Assembly: GCA_036383515.1 (NCBI GenBank)
Contig: DASVOE010000072.1
Location: 51,128 to 115,127 of the forward strand
Direction: 5' to 3'
DNA from: CADEDV01 sp036383515
Lineage (GTDB): Bacteria > Bacteroidota > Bacteroidia > Chitinophagales > Chitinophagaceae
DNA: 64,000 nt
The stretch's first letter is position 1. The number at the start of each line of letters is the position of its first letter. Made by a program: the position numbers and the translations under genes. Below are positions 22,748 through 32,345 of the stretch, in pieces. Under the pieces are notes generated by a model. That model had not been told where the DNA came from, searched no databases, and worked only from the letters and a program-made list of their open reading frames with translations.

Positions 22748-23409
22748 TTGATAAAGTTATTATTGCCGAAGACCAGGAGTTTGCCAACCTTTCGGTGCAA
22801 AAGACAATGGAAGATCTGAAGGTGAAGCATTATGACTACGCCTTTTATTGCGACGATGCCTTAGCCAAAATTCAACTCGCCCAACAAAAGGGTGAGCCTT
22901 ACGATCTCCTGATCACCGATCTCTCTTTTGAAGACGATGGAACTGCGCAAAAGATCAATGATGGCGTTGATCTCATAAGGGCTGTTCGTGCAGTTCAGCC
23001 AGCTATCCTCATCCTCATCTTATCCGGGCAGCATCGTCCTGCTGATATACATCATCTTTTTGAGAACAATGAAGTGGATGCCTATGTACGCAAGGCAAGA
23101 CATGATGTACAGGAATTAAAATCGGCGATGCATGCACTTTCAAAAGGACAGCGCTACTATCCCAGGTCGTTGGCACAACTGATCAAGCGATCAAATACCT
23201 ACGAATTCACAGACTTCGATATCACGATCATCCGTTTGCTTAATCAAGGTTACCAGCAAAATGAAATACCCGCTTATCTTAAACAGCATGATATTAAACC
23301 TTCCAGCTTAAGCAGCATTGAAAAACGCCTGAACCAGATCAGGGAAGAGCTTGGCTTTTCAAACAACCAACAGCTAATGGTGTTTTGTAACAATGCGGGT
23401 TTATTATAA
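22744..23409 (+). CDS. Response regulator with LuxR-like output domain
   Basis: The receiver domain (1-125) has the acidic pair (IIAEDQEF), the phospho-Asp in LLITDLSFED near residue 60, and K near 117 (YVRKARHD). The output part (about 155-221) is a divergent LuxR/NarL-type helix-turn-helix (FTDFDITIIRLLNQGYQQNE … SSIEKRLNQIREELG). Its start overlaps the kinase stop by 4 bp. The operon behind it begins 151 bp later, with a palindrome next to the predicted promoter, so this regulator probably switches the Ter-like gene block. Targets are inferred. Confidence 0.9.
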   Translation: MIDKVIIAEDQEFANLSVQKTMEDLKVKHYDYAFYCDDALAKIQLAQQKGEPYDLLITDLSFEDDGTAQKINDGVDLIRAVRAVQPAILILILSGQHRPADIHHLFENNEVDAYVRKARHDVQELKSAMHALSKGQRYYPRSLAQLIKRSNTYEFTDFDITIIRLLNQGYQQNEIPAYLKQHDIKPSSLSSIEKRLNQIREELGFSNNQQLMVFCNNAGLL

Positions 23410-23478
23410 GTAAAGGCATCGACGCCTTCTTAACATCCTCAATAATTTTTTCTAAAAAACTTTTTACCTGGCAGCCCA

Positions 23479-23524
23479 ATTACGGTTTGCCGTAATAAAA
23501 AGAGAAGCCTGCCTGTTAGTTTTG
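23479..23524 (+). promoter_or_regulatory. Palindrome plus predicted -7 box ahead of the Ter-like operon
   Basis: ATTACGGTTTGCCGTAAT (23479-23496) has arms ATTACGG/CCGTAAT around TTTG. TAGTTTTG at 23517-23524 fits the Bacteroidota -7 consensus TAnnTTTG, and no good -33 box lies 19-21 bp upstream. The palindrome is centred near -43 relative to the expected start, the usual place for an activator at a promoter with a weak -33 element. Confidence 0.5.
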
Positions 23525-23560
23525 GATTGAGCCTGTTCTCATCACCCAAAACTAATTACC

Positions 23561-24358
23561 ATGCTCACCGCATTAAAGCAACAAAAATTACTGAACGCTC
23601 TTAAAAGTTACCGTAAAGAATTTTTAGACGGCAACATCAAAGAGCTCGACGAATCAGGCACCCGCATCATGATCAATCGTTTTCTTTCAGAAGTACTGGG
23701 CTATAAGCAACTGGAAGAAATAAAAACAGAATACCTGATCAAAGGAACGTATGCCGATTATGTGATACAGGTAAATAAAACAAGACATTTCCTGGTAGAA
23801 GTAAAAGCACTTTCTTTCCAGCTATCCGAAAAACATTTACGGCAAACAGTAAATTATGGTGCCAATGAAGGCATTGAATACGCCCTGCTCACCAACGGAC
23901 GGAATTTTGAATTCTACAAGATCATCTTTGAGCAACCCATCTCATCCCGCTTAATATTCGCCATCGACCTGAGTGATGTTGCTGCGCTGAAAAATGCAGC
24001 CAGTCATTTACAACACTTACATAAAGAAAGCGTGGTGAAAAATTCATTCAAACCGCTCTGGAATAAATGTGAAGCAACCGACCCTTACAATATAGCAGGG
24101 ATCATTTGCTCCGACCCGGTGTTGAAATACATTAAGAAGCTGATCAAAACGAAGTACAATGAAAAATGTGAGGATGAGATCATACTCGCTGCTGTGCATA
24201 AGATCGTAACGGATAAGATGGATGCTGCATTGATAAAACCGTTTAAGACCACGAAGGTGAGGGTGAGGAAGGAGAAGAAAACGTTGAGTAATCCTTATTT
24301 GGCTCACGCATCCAACGAACCGGGAAATGGAAACGGGAAAATTGCGCATGTCTCATGA
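23561..24358 (+). CDS. HsdR N-terminal-like nuclease-fold protein
   Basis: Residues about 10-155 match the N-terminal domain of type I restriction R subunits (HsdR_N, PD-(D/E)xK fold): NRFLSEVLGYKQLEEIKTEY, then YADYVIQVNKTRHFLVEVKA with the D…E-x-K catalytic pattern, then a QTVNYGANEGIEYALLTNGR strand. No helicase follows, so this is a standalone nuclease-fold protein. The C-terminal ~100 residues are helical and basic. It opens the Ter-like block behind the two-component system. Ter-linked operons described by comparative genomics often include restriction-like nucleases. Whether it cuts DNA is unknown. Confidence 0.8.
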   Translation: MLTALKQQKLLNALKSYRKEFLDGNIKELDESGTRIMINRFLSEVLGYKQLEEIKTEYLIKGTYADYVIQVNKTRHFLVEVKALSFQLSEKHLRQTVNYGANEGIEYALLTNGRNFEFYKIIFEQPISSRLIFAIDLSDVAALKNAASHLQHLHKESVVKNSFKPLWNKCEATDPYNIAGIICSDPVLKYIKKLIKTKYNEKCEDEIILAAVHKIVTDKMDAALIKPFKTTKVRVRKEKKTLSNPYLAHASNEPGNGNGKIAHVS

Positions 24359-24404
24359 ACAGTTGCAGGGATCGCAATCAAAATAATGTATAACAAATAA
24401 ACAA

Positions 24405-24800
24405 ATGAATATGTCAACCCTAAAAGATCTAAAAGAATCAATTATTGCAGATGGTAAGATTGATGCTGCAGAAGTTGCTCAAATTAAAAAAGTTATTTAC
24501 CAGGATGGGAGCATTGATACTGCCGAAGCCGATTTCCTTTTTGAGCTCAACGATATCTGTTCTGGTAAATCGAACGATGCTTCATGGTCAACACTTTTTG
24601 TTGATGCCATTTGCTCTTATTTACTTGACGATGAAAAATCAACAGGTGAGATCGATGTGAAAGAGGCGGAATGGTTGCTGAACAAAATTCAAAGTGATGG
24701 CAAATTGGATGTCAATGAGCAAAAGCTGCTGAAGAAGCTGGCTGATACTGCCAAATCAATGCCCGATAACCTGCGGGAATACATAGAAACAAGATCATAG
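24405..24800 (+). CDS. TerB/EF-hand-like acidic helical protein
   Basis: A 131-residue acidic helical protein with four repeats of a DG-x-I/L-D-x-x-E pattern: ADGKIDAAEVAQIKK, QDGSIDTAEADFLFE, STGEIDVKEAEWLL and SDGKLDVNEQKLLKK. These look like EF-hand-type divalent-metal loops and resemble the metal-binding TerB fold. It could act as a calcium or metal sensor for the TerD proteins encoded downstream. I could not confirm the TerB assignment, so an EF-hand-like orphan is the alternative. Confidence 0.65.
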   Translation: MNMSTLKDLKESIIADGKIDAAEVAQIKKVIYQDGSIDTAEADFLFELNDICSGKSNDASWSTLFVDAICSYLLDDEKSTGEIDVKEAEWLLNKIQSDGKLDVNEQKLLKKLADTAKSMPDNLREYIETRS

Positions 24801-24883
24801 ATCGATGCTTTTTGCCTGGTTCAACACATTAGGCCCTGGTAAACACAATTTGCTGAATACCCTTCAATAAAAATTAACCAGTT

Positions 24884-26425
24884 ATGAATATTAAAAGAAC
24901 CTCTCTTTTTCTTTCGCTACTTTATTTTCTAAGTGGATGTAGTGGCGATAAAGATGCAGGCCCATGGACCAACTACAAACCGTTGAATGAAATTGATAAG
25001 CATATCCAGGGATATTATGATGCATCGCTGGGAGAAGCTGCCAATCCAAAAAGCGGTAATCCTGCAGTGTATGTTGATTTCTCGGATGGCTTGATCCAGG
25101 CGTATAAGGGAAATGAAAACGTGCAGATCGTTCAAGCCATCTGCAATAAATTACTGGATCCGACTATTGAGTGGTATTCACTGGGTCAATCAAAAATTAC
25201 AAAGCTTGAATACAATAGTAACCAGCTCTTCAATAAAGTGTCAGATCCTACGCAGTATAAAGACATCATGGCGCCCATCCAGGAGGCATTAAAAGAAATA
25301 ACTGCTTCTTCCAATGATGCTTTGCTAATCACTGATTTTGAAGAATATACCAATGATGGTAAAGAGCAGTTTGAAAATTACCCTAAAGCTTATTTTACCG
25401 AGTGGATCAAAAAAGGAAATTCAATTACTTTCTTTTACACAGATTACACCGAGACAAATAAGAAAACGAAAAGAACTACTCAAAAGCATCTTTACTACAC
25501 AGTATTCACACACGGAAAAGCAACTGCAACAAGCTTTGTTTCTATGATCAGGGATGCGTTGAAAGGAAGGTTTGACCCAAAAAATTTTGAATTAAATAAT
25601 AGCCCCTACAGTGTTTCCAATGATTATGGAGGAAAAGAGAATACCGGCATCGCCAATTCCACTTTTGCAAAATGGGTGAATTTTAATTTCAATGCAGCAA
25701 ACGAAAAAAAATTACCCTATGAAGTAATAGGCATAAACAAATCATGGAATGGTGACCTCGAGAAATATGTCCAGCATATTATTAAGAAAGAAAACGGTCT
25801 CTTTCTAAATAAGCTATCTCTCAATGCGGCAGATCAATCGGCATATAAGTTAAGTAAGGTTGCGGTGAATGTTTATGATGTGTCCGGTGACTATGAAAAA
25901 TATGCACAATGTGCTGAAGCTAAAAGTCATATTCCTGTACTGGTGAAAGATCCCCAAAAAGATATGGTATGGGATGAAAGATCAAAGAAGGATCCCATTA
26001 TCAAAGAATGTTACACACCCAACACAACGGAGTTAAAGCAGGACTGGATCTATAAACCCGGCACAGCAGGTTCAAAAGAATGGCCCGAAGTATTTGATTT
26101 TAATAAAGACATATTTAATGGTCATTTAAAAAATGATCCGGGTAAAATAGAATTACAGACCGTTCTCCATGCAAACTACAAGCAGAAGAACATCAAAAAA
26201 GAAAATGCGCTGATAAGAATTGATTATGTGATCGACGAAGCCACATTCAATGATTCAAATCCGCAGTTGATGGATTTTCAGTGGAATTCATTGACAATAA
26301 AAGACAAGGTAAACAATTCCCTTTCCGAAGCCATCAGGAATACGTTGCAAAACCCTGCCATAAACCCTAAAGGAAAGATCATCTATTCCTACTACATAAA
26401 GTTCGCCAACACGAAGAAACAATAA
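24884..26425 (+). CDS. Large lipoprotein of the Ter-like operon, possibly VWA-like
   Basis: A 513-residue lipoprotein: signal MNIKRTSLFLSLLYFLSGC with the lipobox cysteine at 19. The N-terminal half contains VYVDFSDGLIQAY (D-x-S, MIDAS-like) and DALLITDFEEY, which together resemble the first and later strands of a von Willebrand A domain. The C-terminal half (about 330-513) looks beta-rich. A VWA protein would echo the TerY-type VWA proteins of ter clusters, but this one is exported. The assignment is tentative. It sits 83 bp after the TerB-like gene. Confidence 0.65.
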   Translation: MNIKRTSLFLSLLYFLSGCSGDKDAGPWTNYKPLNEIDKHIQGYYDASLGEAANPKSGNPAVYVDFSDGLIQAYKGNENVQIVQAICNKLLDPTIEWYSLGQSKITKLEYNSNQLFNKVSDPTQYKDIMAPIQEALKEITASSNDALLITDFEEYTNDGKEQFENYPKAYFTEWIKKGNSITFFYTDYTETNKKTKRTTQKHLYYTVFTHGKATATSFVSMIRDALKGRFDPKNFELNNSPYSVSNDYGGKENTGIANSTFAKWVNFNFNAANEKKLPYEVIGINKSWNGDLEKYVQHIIKKENGLFLNKLSLNAADQSAYKLSKVAVNVYDVSGDYEKYAQCAEAKSHIPVLVKDPQKDMVWDERSKKDPIIKECYTPNTTELKQDWIYKPGTAGSKEWPEVFDFNKDIFNGHLKNDPGKIELQTVLHANYKQKNIKKENALIRIDYVIDEATFNDSNPQLMDFQWNSLTIKDKVNNSLSEAIRNTLQNPAINPKGKIIYSYYIKFANTKKQ

Positions 26426-26457
26426 ACGAATTAAACAAGCATAAAACCAACAATACT

Positions 26458-26793
26458 ATGACCTCTTACATTATTGCTGCTATAGTAGCAGGCGCCATGA
26501 TCCTCGTTGCTGCATTGATCTCCACCGCCATTCAATATAAAGGCGGCACCAATCCAAAAGATCCTCAACAAAGAAAAACCTGGTTCTGGATCATGGCAAT
26601 ACTCAACCCCATCCTGTTTTTTCTATTGGGCCGCTTTGTATTAGCACCCAATCCTGAAAATGACCAGATGATCTATGATGACTATATGAAAGTGCTACCA
26701 ATGGCAACCGGCGCAGGATTTATCCTCTACATCATCATTGGATTTGTGCTGAGCAAAATTTTCAAAAACGGCAAGCTGGGTCATTGGTTCTAA
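26458..26793 (+). CDS. Small membrane protein, 111 aa
   Basis: Three predicted membrane spans (about 4-24, 43-64 and 79-101). A short polar linker between the first two contains KGGTNPKDPQQRKTWFW. No recognised family. It lies 32 bp after the lipoprotein and 17 bp before the tubulin-like gene, so it is co-transcribed. A role as membrane anchor for the downstream cytoskeletal-like proteins is possible. Confidence 0.65.
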   Translation: MTSYIIAAIVAGAMILVAALISTAIQYKGGTNPKDPQQRKTWFWIMAILNPILFFLLGRFVLAPNPENDQMIYDDYMKVLPMATGAGFILYIIIGFVLSKIFKNGKLGHWF

Positions 26794-26810
26794 TTCAAAA
26801 AAAATAACTC

Positions 26811-28466
26811 ATGGATAAACTATTTGTCATAGCCATTGGCGGCACGGGAATGCGTTGCCTGGAATCCTTCACGCATTTGTGTGCGATTGGGATGTTCGAT
26901 AACCAGGAAATTGATGTATTGACGTTGGACACCGATGCAACCAATGGCAATAAAAAAAGAGTGGAAGATCTGCTCTTGCTTTACAACCAGGTGAAAACCT
27001 CCGGCAACACAATGGGAGGTACGCCCAATGCAAACACATTTTTCTCCGCAAAGCTGAACCTGCATAAATATTACACGAACTATTCAGGTACGGGAAGAGA
27101 GAATTATAAAAACATCAGCAAGATATCTTCCGGTACACCGGAAGTGCAGAAAGCCAATAAACTAATATCCGACCTGTTTTTAGATAACAGTTCGGTGCAG
27201 GAATTTAACCTGGCACATGGCTACCGGGCGCAGACACATCTTGGTTCTTTGCTGATGTATCATGGAATTGTAGAAGCCGCCCGGAATATAGCCGCCGGTA
27301 AAGATGTGAAGCCGGAAGAAAAAGAATTAGAATCATTTATTTCCAAAATAAAAACAGCCGGTGGCAATGCCCGTGTTTTTATTTTCGGTTCCATCTTCGG
27401 TGGCACCGGTGCTTCATCCATCCCCATCATTCCAAAAGCTCTACAGGATTTTATTCAAACAAGATCAGGCGGCAAGGAAACGATCGACTTTTCGAAAGCT
27501 AAATTCGGCTCTACCTTACTCACCGAATATTTCACGTTTAAAAAACCGGATAATAAAGAGCGATCCACCAAAGACAATAGCATTATCGCCGATTCATCAT
27601 TCTTCCCGCTGAATAGCCAGGCTGCCCTGCAGTTTTATCAAAACGATCCAACCGTACAAAAAAGCTATAAAATATTATACCATATCGGCTGGCCTATCGA
27701 CAGCAAAAAAGTAGATGCTGAAACATCAGGTCATAAAACCATCACCGGTGGTGCTACGCAAAAAAATCCTTGCCACATTACAGAATTGTTGTGCGCCTGT
27801 GCTGCTTATGATTTCTTTACACGAAAAGACGGCTTTGACAGCGCCATCGCTCAATACTTATATAAAGCCGTAGAGTTTGAAAAGAACACATTCAATTTTT
27901 CCTTTGATGATTTTGTTGGGAACAATAACAAAGCAGGTGAAAATTTCGCCAACAGGTTAGGCGCCTTCTTCTCGCTGGCACATATTTCATTAACCGTTAA
28001 TGGCGCATCAACAGGCGATGCGGGGATCAAAGGTTTTATCACAAGATGTGAAAAACAGAAGCTCACACAATACAGCACCATCACGGATACAGAGTGTGAT
28101 GAGATCAATGAATATTTTAAACAGTTTGCTTATCACTTCGATAACGAAAGCGGTGTTGTAAAATTTTCACCGGGATGGTTATACCAGGTGAGGAGTACAG
28201 TAGCACCTGGTTCTTTTTTATTTGATAGCAAAGCTTTTCCTGATACCCCTTCAGAATTAAAAAAGCTGGATGTAGGCACACTCTTTAATGATGATAAATA
28301 CCATTGGCCAAAAGGCGGACTCTTATCTGACCGGTATGGCGCTTTTATAGACAGGTTAATTAATGCTTCGCCTACAGATGAACAGAAGGTGAATACGACA
28401 AAGGAAAAATTCCTGGCACATATCTACAATGCGATAACCGTTTCTCAAAACTTCAATCTAAACTAA
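26811..28466 (+). CDS. Tubulin-like GTPase-fold protein
   Basis: A 551-residue protein of the bacterial 'Tubulin_2' type. It begins with the nucleotide-binding strand and glycine loop (LFVIAIGGTGMRCLESFTHL). It carries the tubulin/FtsZ signature in the form FGGTGASSIP near residue 197, preceded by a strand (ARVFIFGSI). Asp-rich DVLTLDTDATNG follows the first loop, as in related proteins. Such proteins are known from genome surveys next to VWA, Hsp70-like and Ter genes and may form GTP-dependent filaments. The stop overlaps the next gene's ATG by one base (28466), so expression is coupled. Confidence 0.8.
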   Translation: MDKLFVIAIGGTGMRCLESFTHLCAIGMFDNQEIDVLTLDTDATNGNKKRVEDLLLLYNQVKTSGNTMGGTPNANTFFSAKLNLHKYYTNYSGTGRENYKNISKISSGTPEVQKANKLISDLFLDNSSVQEFNLAHGYRAQTHLGSLLMYHGIVEAARNIAAGKDVKPEEKELESFISKIKTAGGNARVFIFGSIFGGTGASSIPIIPKALQDFIQTRSGGKETIDFSKAKFGSTLLTEYFTFKKPDNKERSTKDNSIIADSSFFPLNSQAALQFYQNDPTVQKSYKILYHIGWPIDSKKVDAETSGHKTITGGATQKNPCHITELLCACAAYDFFTRKDGFDSAIAQYLYKAVEFEKNTFNFSFDDFVGNNNKAGENFANRLGAFFSLAHISLTVNGASTGDAGIKGFITRCEKQKLTQYSTITDTECDEINEYFKQFAYHFDNESGVVKFSPGWLYQVRSTVAPGSFLFDSKAFPDTPSELKKLDVGTLFNDDKYHWPKGGLLSDRYGAFIDRLINASPTDEQKVNTTKEKFLAHIYNAITVSQNFNLN

Positions 28467-31400
28467 TGGCCATAAAAGCACTTACCATACATTCTAAAAC
28501 GGTTCAGCCGGGGATCAAATACGCCTGGGACAGCATTAAGGAGCTGCCCAACTTTACAAAGAACATCATCATACCAGAAATTGCTGTTGATAAAGATGGT
28601 AATTCATCTGTTGATATTGGTTCCATTGTTTCAGGCATGCCCACTGTGTATGCAAGAGCCAACCTGTTCAGGAATGCATTGGATGCTGTTACCGATAAAG
28701 ATGCAGAAGCTTCCGGCTTAATGCGGTTCTATAAATCGTTGATCAGTGAGTGGAAAGGATTTATTGCCTGTATTGCTTTGGACTATAAAGATATCCAGGT
28801 GGACAGGGTGCATTTAGCGTATTCCGACGCAAAGAAGATCGGTGATACGATCAATATCTATGAACCACTTGGCGCTTTTGGTAATGTATTGTTTGAACGA
28901 CAGCCGTTGTGGTGCGACCAGTCATTATCTAACAATGCCGATAAAATTCCTTTTATCGATGTTATTTCCTTTAAAGGAAATGTAGTGGGTGGCACTTCGC
29001 CTGATTGTTTTTTGTTTTCTTCTGTTTCATACAGGATCAAAGAGAAGCTGCCTTTTATCAATATTAATAACGGGAAATTTATTGACCCCTTACAATCAGA
29101 ACTCAAGCCGGAAGAATTGTTTAAGCTGTACGGCTATGCAAAGCACATCCTTCACCATATCGATCAATTCAAAAAGAATTTCGATGGGCTCGAAGAACTG
29201 CTACGACCCGACTACAGCAATATTTATGGATGCATCCAAAACTGGATGGCTGACATGATCAAGTACCAGGAAGCAAAAGGATATCCTAAACTGGAACATC
29301 AAACAGCTCCCGAAGTAGGATCTATTTTCAATTATCCATTTAGCCTTCTTTTTAATTTCTCTACAGAACTATATGGCTCCGAAGGAATGATCTCCAGTGA
29401 ACCCGGAATGGAAGGAAGCATTCCTTTCGATCCCAAGGATCTGCTGCTACCCGAGTCAACCGAAATTGCCCAGATAGATTTTGGAAAGGAAGGAGCGGAA
29501 ACAAAAAACTATTTGCGGTCAAAGCCGTTGCTTTTACTTGAGGCCACAACGAAAGGACAGGCGAACAACTTTGCTTATTTCAGCTTGCCGCTTACACCAT
29601 TGGCCTTAAATGTATTTGGCGCTAACCTCACAGCATTGGTGGGGTTAGATGAAAGCTCGAATGTAAAATCGAGGATCTCTGCTATCTATGATCCCAATGA
29701 TAAAGATGGAGAGAAACTGATGGTGCAATTAAAACTGTTTACCAACACGGGTAATGAAATAACCAAACAGATCATTTATAAAGTAACCAAGGATGCCATC
29801 ATTGGCCAGGACATACTGGTATGGCCAAACTTTATCTCGAAGCAATGGAACAGGTACTTCCTGTTCTCAGAAATACCGCACAATGATGCACGGTTCCAGG
29901 CCACACCATTTATTGGTAATGTAAACGATGACTTCTTCAGGATCATTCTCGACGAGAAAGGAGTGCCATTGTACCTCGCCAATAATGGAAAAGCTGCAAC
30001 AATACCGGAGAAATACGGGAACATAAAAGTGGAGATGCATATCACATCGAACAATGCAGTGGCCGATAATAAATACAAGTACGAGATCTATGAAAGCAAT
30101 CAACCATTCAAAGGAATCAAATTCGCTTATGCAGGAACCGATTGTGGCTTTGGTATAATCAGGTATGATGGTACAGGCAATAACAAGGTCTTACCTACCA
30201 ACATGCTGAAGAACCCTGTTGTTGACCTGGCTCCCGCTTACCTGGGTGTTGATTTCGGCAGCACGAATTCTTCTGTTGCCTACTTCTCAGGAAGTACAAA
30301 CGAGGTTTGCAAAAGCTTACAATTTAATAACCGGAGGATCTCCTTGCTTTCCAGTGATGCGAAGAACAATGATGAAAGACCGGCCATTGAAGATGAGATC
30401 TTCTTCTTCCAGAACGATGAAATACTCTCCAATTCCATTAAATCTGTTTTAACCATTCATGATACACGACGTGTGGTAAATGCAGATAATATTTCAACCG
30501 ATTCGTTGGTTGCACAAGCTGTGAAAGGAGGGTTCCCCTGTTTTGAAAAAAATCTTCCCATTGAAAATGCTACAGGCAACAGGTATATCCTGGGTTATAA
30601 CAGGGTGGGTAAAGCCGAGCTGGTGTACAATATGAAATGGTCAACCCAACGTATTGACAAAAGTTATAAGAAAACATACTTAAGCTCCCTGCTATTACAT
30701 ATATACGCACAACTTTTTGTGGAAGGACATGAGCCACATACATTGAAATGGTCCTATCCTTCTTCAATGGGTAAAGGTTTATTAAGCGAATACAGGGGCA
30801 TCTGGGATTCGCTGAAAGAGATCAGCCCGATAGAAAGTAAGATCAAACTGCAAACCTATCCGCCTTCCGATCTTTCAGATATCGGTGATACGGAAGGCAG
30901 CTCATGGGCTAACACAGCATCCAATGCGGGTTGGGATAACAGCGATAACTCTTCATCAACTTCAGCATGGGGTTCAAGTAATGATAACCAGGGTTGGGGT
31001 GCTGCTAATGCTGCCACAGCCGCTACAGGTTGGGGAGAAGAAACTGCGAAGAAGAATAAAAAAATTGTAGACATCAATATAGAAACAAAGCCCGTTCGTT
31101 TTGACTTTAAGCCATTAGAAAATAATGAATCGCTGACAGAAGCCTGTGCTGTTGCAAACTATTTGGTGAACTCCGGTTATTCCGTAAGACCCGGCGAGCT
31201 GGTGCTTTGTTTTGATATAGGCGGCAGCACAACAGATATCACTGCCTTATGCCAGATGGATGGCGGCAAAGCAATGATCAAGCAAAACTCCATTCGCTTT
31301 GCAGCGCAACGGGTAGCACAGGCCACCAGGTTTGCTCCCAATTTTAAACCGGTGCTGTTGAGAGTGTGCGAACGGAAAAAAATAAAGATCCAGGGGCTTA

Positions 31401-32344
31401 ATGCAGGCGAGAATAAATTTAATGAGAACACGGCGCCCTATTATTTTGAACAGGTGGTTGATCGGTTAGAGATCTCCGACTTTGATGACTTTTATCGCCT
31501 CATTGCTGCGGAGTGTAAGGAGATGATGAGTGTGAATTTATATGTTACCGGTCTCATCATGTACTATGCCGGGCAGTTAGCATATAAACTAAGAACAGAA
31601 ATAATTAAATCGGAAGATGCGCCACCTGCTGTTAAAGCACTTGCGCCCAAGATCAATATTGCTTTTGCCGGTAAAGGTGCCCGCATATTTGATTGGTTCA
31701 ATGCGGTGAACCCTTCTGCAGCCAATGATTACTATACCAAAATGTTCATCAGGGGTATTGGTGGTGAAGCGGTCGCCAAACAAACGATCACCCCGATCAA
31801 TTATCCCAGCCAGATCATCAATATCAATACACAAAAAAAAGATGACAATGCTGATGTGAAATACGAGGTATCAAAAGGCCTGGCCATTCCCACACATATC
31901 ACGCCCATTTTAGTACCGAAGAATAAAGAAGCGATCGAAATATTAGGCGAAGAAAATTTTTGTGTGATCTCCCCTTCAGGTGAATTAAAATATCTGAACT
32001 ACGGCAACTCCATTACATCTGAAATGCTGGAGTATATCGGTGAATACTTTATCAGCTCGCCACAGCAAGGGCAACAACCATGTCCAAGGTTCATGGATTT
32101 TGCAGACCTTTTTTTCAGGGTGTCTTCTTCCATGTTCGGGTTGAAAATGAGCCAGGCCGATTTCATGAATGGTTTCCAGGATATGAATATTGAAAGCTAT
32201 GTAAAGGAAGATCCTGATTTCATTGAAGCGCAACGCAGAAAGAAAGAAGAACAGAAAAAGTTTGACTACATCGCCCCCATCATCATCCTGGAAGGAATGA
32301 AATTTTTTGAAAAACATTTACTGAAGGGCATTCAAAAAGCATAA
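28466..32344 (+). CDS. Giant protein with actin/Hsp70-type ATPase domain, 1292 aa
   Basis: The C-terminal half carries an actin/Hsp70 nucleotide-binding fold: the phosphate-1 loop YLGVDFGSTNSSVAYF near D596 and the phosphate-2 motif LCFDIGGSTTDITAL near D917, with an adenosine-region candidate NIAFAGKGARIFDWF near 1070. Between the phosphate loops an insert of about 50 residues (about 812-865) is rich in Ser, Asn, Ala, Gly and Trp (six Trp, GWG-type repeats) and is probably disordered. The N-terminal ~590 residues match no family that I know. It follows the tubulin-like gene with a 1-bp overlap, suggesting a joint machine. Its function is unknown. Confidence 0.78.
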   Translation: MAIKALTIHSKTVQPGIKYAWDSIKELPNFTKNIIIPEIAVDKDGNSSVDIGSIVSGMPTVYARANLFRNALDAVTDKDAEASGLMRFYKSLISEWKGFIACIALDYKDIQVDRVHLAYSDAKKIGDTINIYEPLGAFGNVLFERQPLWCDQSLSNNADKIPFIDVISFKGNVVGGTSPDCFLFSSVSYRIKEKLPFININNGKFIDPLQSELKPEELFKLYGYAKHILHHIDQFKKNFDGLEELLRPDYSNIYGCIQNWMADMIKYQEAKGYPKLEHQTAPEVGSIFNYPFSLLFNFSTELYGSEGMISSEPGMEGSIPFDPKDLLLPESTEIAQIDFGKEGAETKNYLRSKPLLLLEATTKGQANNFAYFSLPLTPLALNVFGANLTALVGLDESSNVKSRISAIYDPNDKDGEKLMVQLKLFTNTGNEITKQIIYKVTKDAIIGQDILVWPNFISKQWNRYFLFSEIPHNDARFQATPFIGNVNDDFFRIILDEKGVPLYLANNGKAATIPEKYGNIKVEMHITSNNAVADNKYKYEIYESNQPFKGIKFAYAGTDCGFGIIRYDGTGNNKVLPTNMLKNPVVDLAPAYLGVDFGSTNSSVAYFSGSTNEVCKSLQFNNRRISLLSSDAKNNDERPAIEDEIFFFQNDEILSNSIKSVLTIHDTRRVVNADNISTDSLVAQAVKGGFPCFEKNLPIENATGNRYILGYNRVGKAELVYNMKWSTQRIDKSYKKTYLSSLLLHIYAQLFVEGHEPHTLKWSYPSSMGKGLLSEYRGIWDSLKEISPIESKIKLQTYPPSDLSDIGDTEGSSWANTASNAGWDNSDNSSSTSAWGSSNDNQGWGAANAATAATGWGEETAKKNKKIVDINIETKPVRFDFKPLENNESLTEACAVANYLVNSGYSVRPGELVLCFDIGGSTTDITALCQMDGGKAMIKQNSIRFAAQRVAQATRFAPNFKPVLLRVCERKKIKIQGLNAGENKFNENTAPYYFEQVVDRLEISDFDDFYRLIAAECKEMMSVNLYVTGLIMYYAGQLAYKLRTEIIKSEDAPPAVKALAPKINIAFAGKGARIFDWFNAVNPSAANDYYTKMFIRGIGGEAVAKQTITPINYPSQIININTQKKDDNADVKYEVSKGLAIPTHITPILVPKNKEAIEILGEENFCVISPSGELKYLNYGNSITSEMLEYIGEYFISSPQQGQQPCPRFMDFADLFFRVSSSMFGLKMSQADFMNGFQDMNIESYVKEDPDFIEAQRRKKEEQKKFDYIAPIIILEGMKFFEKHLLKGIQKA

Positions 32345-32345
32345 G

